Shown here one piece after another: positions 14,949-19,072 of a stretch of DNA of 19,072 bases. This DNA is from an uncultured Dehalococcoidia bacterium. GTDB lineage: Bacteria; Chloroflexota; Dehalococcoidia; Lucifugimonadales; CATQGZ01. A model generated the notes under the pieces. It was not told where the DNA came from. It did no database searches and was given only the letters and a program-made list of their open reading frames with translations. Each line of letters opens with the position of its first letter. Position 1 is the first letter of the stretch. A program made the translations under genes and the position numbers. The DNA is taken from assembly GCA_958295685.1 (NCBI GenBank), contig CATQGZ010000003.1, forward strand, positions 1 through 19,072, read 5' to 3'.

Positions 14949-15985
14949 AGGGCTACAGCCTGCTTGGTGTTCTTTTGTCTTGGATACATGGATTCCGGTT
15001 CAAAGCCGATCCAGTCCACACAAACGCCGGTGGACCACTCCACCTCTCTGACGAACTCCTCGGCCTTATCCGTGACTCTTTCCTCCACCCGGCATCGCCA
15101 ATCCACGTAGTCAAGATGGTTGAGGACGATACGGGTAGGCGAGTTTGCCCGGATCGCGTGCAGCACGACCTCGGCATCGAACCTTGCGACTCGACGAACT
15201 CGGCCGGTAACGCTTGTCGTTTCATCTACTGGCTCTTCGGCCCCGGACTCCCGGGTCACGGTATTCCAATCAATCTCTCCGGGAAGGGGACCGGAGTTCC
15301 CCGAGACTCGTATGGGGAAGCTCCTGAGCACCAGGGTCACGTCGTCCACGTCGAGAGGGCTCAGGCCGACTTCCGACAGAAATCCCGCGGCCGTCGTGTC
15401 CCGTGAGGTTACGTGTGGATAAAGACTCGAATGAAGCACCGACAAACCGAATCCCTGCGTCCCTTCAACGATCACCCGACAGTTCTGCTGCAGATGGCGC
15501 CGTGCGATCTCGCCAACGGGTTGTACGTAGGGTTGCAACCGCGGATCGTCCGCGGCCCTTTTCGATGTGTCCCGGCGCTCTATTCGCCGCAGGACAGCGC
15601 CGCCGGTGCCGGTCAAGGTCGAGCCGATGCGGGGTCGCAACGCTGCCTTTCGCTCCCTTTCCCTGTCTTCCTCGGTAATGACAAAGGCATTCGGATCGAC
15701 ACTCACCCCATCGCATGAGATAGACGGGTTGCTCAACTCCTTCAGAAAGACATCGACATCGATATAGGCGCCCGGCCCTATGGCACAGTGGATTCCGGGA
15801 ATGAGGCTGGCGGTAGGCAGGGAGCGAAAGACGTGGACCTGTCCGTCTTCGACGACCGTGTGGCCGGAGTTCGGTCCTCCTACCCTGATGGCAACGGCTG
15901 CGCTCAGACGTTTGGCCAGAAAATGGGCGACCTTCCCCTTTCCCTCCGAGCCGTACTGACCGCCGACGACAATCGAAACCGGCAT
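14945..15985 (-). CDS. Short adenylosuccinate synthetase homologue, PurZ-like (Ser in the P-loop)
   Basis: A 346-residue PurA superfamily enzyme, like short archaeal PurA and phage PurZ rather than the 430-residue bacterial form. VVGGQYGSEGKGK (6-18) is the nucleotide loop. Ser13 replaces the Asp that activates IMP in PurA (GDEGKGK), the change reported for PurZ, which joins Asp to dGMP on the way to 2-aminoadenine nucleotides. His42 in SGHTV is kept. EGTQGFG (174-180), TSRDTTAAGFLSEVG (193-207), RSFPIRVSGNSGPLPGE (221-237) and TGRVRRVARFD (260-270) are family blocks. The base-recognition motif reads NHLD (289-292), not TKLD. It is likely to use dGMP or a related purine nucleotide, not IMP; this is inference. 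It starts 8 bases after the fusion nuclease stop and overlaps the next gene by four bases. Confidence 0.82.
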   Translation of the reverse strand: MPVSIVVGGQYGSEGKGKVAHFLAKRLSAAVAIRVGGPNSGHTVVEDGQVHVFRSLPTASLIPGIHCAIGPGAYIDVDVFLKELSNPSISCDGVSVDPNAFVITEEDRERERKAALRPRIGSTLTGTGGAVLRRIERRDTSKRAADDPRLQPYVQPVGEIARRHLQQNCRVIVEGTQGFGLSVLHSSLYPHVTSRDTTAAGFLSEVGLSPLDVDDVTLVLRSFPIRVSGNSGPLPGEIDWNTVTRESGAEEPVDETTSVTGRVRRVARFDAEVVLHAIRANSPTRIVLNHLDYVDWRCRVEERVTDKAEEFVREVEWSTGVCVDWIGFEPESMYPRQKNTKQAVAL

Positions 15986-15993
15986 GGTAACGC

Positions 15994-18063
15994 CTACATG
16001 GACTTCAGGCGATGATGCTCGATGCGTTCCAGGATCTCGGTACGGAGCTCGCGCTTCGTGTTCTCGACCCGGATGTGCGCGAGCTCACCGAGCATGCCGA
16101 CACCTCGTTCCGAGGGGTGATGAAGGGTGCGCTCCCGACTTGAGCCTTTCACGGGGGTGCGCCCGCCTGGCCTTCGACCCTCGCGGGTCAAGTGTACGTG
16201 GACGAACGCCGGACCGTAGGACTCGACGAAGAAGGCGTGGTCTTCGGGGAAGCGGAGTCCATCGATCACCACCTTGCCCTCCGAGGGCAAGCGGTTCTTC
16301 AACTCGCGGCAAAGCCAGCGCTGTCCGGGGTGCTCGTGGATCTGCGCCCCCAGGTCCTGGAGCGCGTTCCTGGTTACGGGCCGGCCGTCCTTTTGCAGTT
16401 GGTCCTCAAGCACCTCGCTGAACCTTCCGTACACGTACCCCCGGCCTTCGAGAAATCGGGCAAGGGTCGTCTTGCCGGTCCCGATCTCGCCGCTCAGGCC
16501 GACGACGCTTCGTTCTAGCCAATCCTGGGGCAGACGGGCAAGGTCCGGGACAATCAGAAAATTCTCCCGGTCGTTGCCCAGGGCCTCGAATTTTCCGGTC
16601 CAGAAGAACAGACCGACCATGGCGGACGTCACCGCGTCCAGCTCGTCATGGGACAGCTTGCATGAACTGATGGGTCCGCGGACGCCGAAATCGAGCAGGG
16701 CTCGGGTCAGGTGCTCCACGCCCTTCTTCTTCCTGGGGATCCCGAGGATGTCCTGAGCGGCGCCGGGGTAACTTTCGATGACCGGGATGCCGAGCTTCCG
16801 GAAGTGGGTTGCCAGACGGATGCCCCGGGCGGTGAGCCCTTGCATGTTCAGGATCAGCGTGGGGTAGACGTGGACGCCTCGCGCCCGGAGCAGGCGCTCA
16901 CATTCACGGGTGATCCCGAACTCATCCCTCGTCGGGTCGTCGTCCGTCGGGCGGGTGCGACCATACGGAAGGGACAGGGGGGAGTCGATGGAGACGACGT
17001 GCGGTCGGGCGCAAACGGTCTCGCTGATCAGGTCCAGGTCGCTCCGTATCCGTTGCGTGAGGGCATGGTCGTCCGTGAGCAGACACCACCCGGAGGGCCG
17101 GTCTTCCGAGCCGGTCAGGTCGATGCCGACGATGCGTAGTGGTCGTTCACGGACGTCCGGGGTCAACTGCCGGTAGGTCGTGCGGGGACCCTTCCTGCCC
17201 CGGTAGGGCGGTACGTAGATGCGGCCCCCCGCCTCCGCCTTGCTGCCGGCGGCCCAGGCCAGCCTCTGGGGCTTCGCCAGGAACCGGTGCGGCGTCGTTG
17301 GAAGGACGGTGGCGGCGCCATCCCCGGTCTTGCGCCTTAGGACCTCGTCCAGGATCGCCTGCATGCCGACGATGTCGGCATGGTTGTATTCGATGAGTGT
17401 CCTGCACGCCGCCGAGTCCCCCATCTGGTACTGATACCAGAGGACGGGCGCCATCGCTCCATCGACGTTGGCGACGTGGCTTCGCGCCTGGACGTTGATG
17501 GCTCGCTCGATGGCCTTCTGGCTGCCTGCAAGCCCCACGGACCGTCCGAAGAACCGGAGATCGACGTGCGCCTCGGGAAGTTTCAGATCGGGAAATTCCC
17601 GTGCCATGAACTTGGTGTCGAATATCGATCCGTTGAACGTCACGAGGCAGGCCGCCCTGGACAGCAGCCGGGCCAGCGCCGCCTTGTCGGCGCCTCGGAT
17701 ATGGCAGTAGTACTCGCCGGCAAGGCTGACGCCGACGATCGTGATGTGGTCATAGTACGTGCTCAGGCCGGTGGTCTCGACGTCCAGGAACGCGGTCAAA
17801 TGGGGCACGGTCAGGGCTATGCGGTAATGCTCCCGCTTGGGCAACCGGCGCGCAAAGAAGTCCATGTCTCCCCGGGCGAGGGCGTCGCGTGAGCGGGCCA
17901 GCACGGTCGGGATGGACTCGGTTTCCCGGGGGCGGAGAAGACTTGCCTGCGGGAAGGAGGCGCGTTCGAGATCATCCCAAGCGCGTATCCCCTGTTCCCA
18001 GAGCGCCCTCTCTCTTTTCGCCCCGATGCCCGGCAGGTGGATGAAGGTGGACTCCAGCATCAT
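15994..18063 (-). CDS. Triple fusion: YprB-type DEDD exonuclease, DUF429, P-loop nucleotide kinase-like domain
   Basis: A 689-residue cytoplasmic protein and the first gene of the operon. Residues 5-35 (FIHLPGIGAKRERALW) form a helix-hairpin-helix. Residues 90-245 are a YprB/RNase_H_2 exonuclease with FLDVETTG (Asp94, Glu96), FNGSIFDTKF (Asp149) and YNHADIVGM (Asp230), so all four acidic ligands are seen. Residues 309-505 are DUF429, an RNase H-fold domain, with IVGIDLTGS (Asp314), SIDSPLSLP (Asp360) and SHDELDAVTSAMVG (Asp473, Asp476). Residues 519-689 are a P-loop kinase with GEIGTGKTT (525-533), a dNMP/dephospho-CoA kinase-like helical part and VVIDGLRFPED. Start ATG 18063 is chosen over a TTG at 18105; a second ATG follows at 18060. 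The combination suggests degradation and phosphorylation of nucleotides or nucleic acid; no function is established. Confidence 0.82.
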   Translation of the reverse strand: MMLESTFIHLPGIGAKRERALWEQGIRAWDDLERASFPQASLLRPRETESIPTVLARSRDALARGDMDFFARRLPKREHYRIALTVPHLTAFLDVETTGLSTYYDHITIVGVSLAGEYYCHIRGADKAALARLLSRAACLVTFNGSIFDTKFMAREFPDLKLPEAHVDLRFFGRSVGLAGSQKAIERAINVQARSHVANVDGAMAPVLWYQYQMGDSAACRTLIEYNHADIVGMQAILDEVLRRKTGDGAATVLPTTPHRFLAKPQRLAWAAGSKAEAGGRIYVPPYRGRKGPRTTYRQLTPDVRERPLRIVGIDLTGSEDRPSGWCLLTDDHALTQRIRSDLDLISETVCARPHVVSIDSPLSLPYGRTRPTDDDPTRDEFGITRECERLLRARGVHVYPTLILNMQGLTARGIRLATHFRKLGIPVIESYPGAAQDILGIPRKKKGVEHLTRALLDFGVRGPISSCKLSHDELDAVTSAMVGLFFWTGKFEALGNDRENFLIVPDLARLPQDWLERSVVGLSGEIGTGKTTLARFLEGRGYVYGRFSEVLEDQLQKDGRPVTRNALQDLGAQIHEHPGQRWLCRELKNRLPSEGKVVIDGLRFPEDHAFFVESYGPAFVHVHLTREGRRPGGRTPVKGSSRERTLHHPSERGVGMLGELAHIRVENTKRELRTEILERIEHHRLKSM

Positions 18064-18074
18064 GCGTGCCTGAA

Positions 18075-18090
18075 CCTCCCTACCAGGAGG
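18075..18090 (-). promoter_or_regulatory. Hairpin that covers the ribosome site of the fusion nuclease gene
   Basis: On the minus strand CCTCC (18090-18086) pairs with GGAGG (18079-18075) across a six-base loop. GGAGG is the Shine-Dalgarno for the ATG at 18063, 11 bases away. The stem would hide it, so translation of the whole coupled operon may be kept low or controlled. A possible -10 (TGTAAT, 18137-18132) lies upstream but has no good -35. Confidence 0.4.
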
Positions 18091-18233
18091 GAACCGCTGG
18101 TGCAAGATTGCTGTTCGCCCACGATTGAGCCATTACAGATAGACAGCGCCTTCGCGCCGGGCGCCGGGGTCCGTGTGTGCGGCACAACCCGGTCCGGCAC
18201 GTCCCCGAACGGTATGACTATAGGAGATCCCCC

Positions 18234-19072
18234 ATGCTGTACGATTACGTCGCCCTGCCGGACCGCAAGCCGTTGCGCTGGCCCCACGGCGCTCGGGTGG
18301 CGCTGATATTTACCATCAACGTGGAATACTGGGAGATGACCCGTGAGGGCGTGGAGCCGCTCTACCCCGGCGGTCCGGCGACCATCCCCCACGTCCTTCC
18401 GGGCAACGTCCCGGACTACGCCAACTGGACTTGGCGCGAGTACGGCCAGCGCGTCGGGGTCTGGCGCATCATCGACGTGTTCGACAAGGCCGGTATGCCC
18501 GCCACCTGCACCATGAATGCCCTGACCGGCATCGAGCGCCGTCGCATCATCGACGCGGCCAACGAGCGCGGCTGGGAGATCCTGGCCCATAACCATGCTC
18601 AGAACGACGTGCTGACCGACTACGCGCACCGGCCGGACAAGGAACGAGAGATCATTCGCCGGACCCTGGACGTCTACGCCGAGGTGGTGGGACGGCCGGC
18701 CCGGGGCTGGCTGTCGTCGTCTCTCAGGAGCACCCACGACACCCCCCATATTCTGAAGGAGCTGGGGCTGCTGTTCCAGGCGGACTACCTGAACGACGAC
18801 CAGCCCTACCTGCTCAACACCCGCCACGGCCCGCTGGTGTGCATTCCCTATTCCAACGACGTCAACGACTTCGCCGTCTTCTCCCGCGGCGGCCGCACCA
18901 CCTCCCAGGCCCTCGACCTGTTCAAGGAGCAGTTCGACCAACTCTACCGCGAAGGCGAAGAGACCGGCCGCATCATGAACCTGGGTCTCCATCCCCACGT
19001 CATGGGCCAAGCCTATGCGATCCGCGCCTTGCGCGAGTTCGTGGACTACGTGAAAACCTTCGACGGGGTATG
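18234..19072 (+). CDS. Polysaccharide deacetylase family protein, PuuE/HpPgdA-like, cut by window edge
   Basis: 279 codons are present and the frame is open to the last base. The ATG follows GGAG by seven bases. The N-terminus LRWPHGARVALIFTINVEYWE is the first strand of the NodB-type barrel in the form found in PuuE allantoinases and HpPgdA-like peptidoglycan deacetylases. In this form the usual Asp pair is replaced by NVE. GWEILAHNHAQND holds the metal-type histidines, GWLSSSLRSTHDTPHILKELG the substrate block, and LGLHPHVMGQAYAIRALREFVDYV the C-terminal motif. There is no signal peptide, so it is cytoplasmic and more likely acts on a small amide than on a polysaccharide. It is divergent from the three-gene operon across 170 bases. 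The exact substrate is unknown. Confidence 0.9.
   Translation, partial: MLYDYVALPDRKPLRWPHGARVALIFTINVEYWEMTREGVEPLYPGGPATIPHVLPGNVPDYANWTWREYGQRVGVWRIIDVFDKAGMPATCTMNALTGIERRRIIDAANERGWEILAHNHAQNDVLTDYAHRPDKEREIIRRTLDVYAEVVGRPARGWLSSSLRSTHDTPHILKELGLLFQADYLNDDQPYLLNTRHGPLVCIPYSNDVNDFAVFSRGGRTTSQALDLFKEQFDQLYREGEETGRIMNLGLHPHVMGQAYAIRALREFVDYVKTFDGV

Noticed and set aside
1..19072. tRNA, rRNA, insertion sequences, integrase genes or CRISPR arrays
   Set aside because: None was recognised on either strand; the island has no visible integrase or attachment repeats.

Overview
The window comes from a GC-rich bacterium, with most genes near 70% G+C by eye. Strong Shine-Dalgarno sites (AAGGAG, GGAGG) precede most starts. 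The mix of genes is a molybdenum hydroxylase, hydantoinase, arylmalonate-decarboxylase-like protein, LigB-type dioxygenase, GYD protein and PuuE-type deacetylase. This is the catabolic repertoire often seen in uncultivated Tectomicrobia, Binatota or deltaproteobacteria-like lineages. That placement is inference from gene content only. TGA is used as an ordinary stop (aspartate/glutamate racemase-like gene, uup, Sel1 gene, PurZ-like gene), so the code is standard.

Layout. 1-7285, minus strand: hydantoinase A (cut by the window edge), AcuI/YhdH-type acryloyl-CoA reductase, a xanthine-dehydrogenase-family molybdenum subunit without its partner subunits, the ABC-F ATPase Uup, a GYD protein and an alpha/beta hydrolase. 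7432-10240, plus strand: short-chain dehydrogenase, maleate isomerase/arylmalonate decarboxylase-like protein and LigB-type protein, probably a small catabolic operon divergent from the hydrolase. 10262-11152, minus: EamA transporter. From about 11.3 kb the region looks accessory. It holds a truncated DUF4143 remnant, msrA, a secreted thioredoxin-like gene interrupted by one in-frame TGA, a Sel1-repeat protein, and a tightly coupled three-gene minus-strand operon (18063 to 13911). A PuuE-like polysaccharide deacetylase runs off the right edge.

Two things stand out. First, 12542-13075 reads as a TlpA/DipZ-like thioredoxin whose first active-site Cys is replaced by UGA (UxxC). A SECIS-like stem-loop starts at the right distance downstream, so it is very probably a selenoprotein. 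Second, the operon at 13911-18063 joins (a) a 689-residue fusion of a YprB-type DEDD exonuclease, a DUF429 domain and a P-loop nucleotide-kinase-like domain, (b) a short PurA homologue whose P-loop Asp is Ser (GSEGKGK), as in the phage aminoadenine enzyme PurZ, and (c) a dCTP-deaminase-fold protein with a transmembrane helix and coiled coil, lacking the usual catalytic Glu. The start and stop codons of b and c overlap as ATGA, and a and b are 8 bases apart. The sequence suggests a chromosomal system that makes, senses or polices a modified purine deoxynucleotide. That role is inference; the domains and the operon are visible in the sequence.
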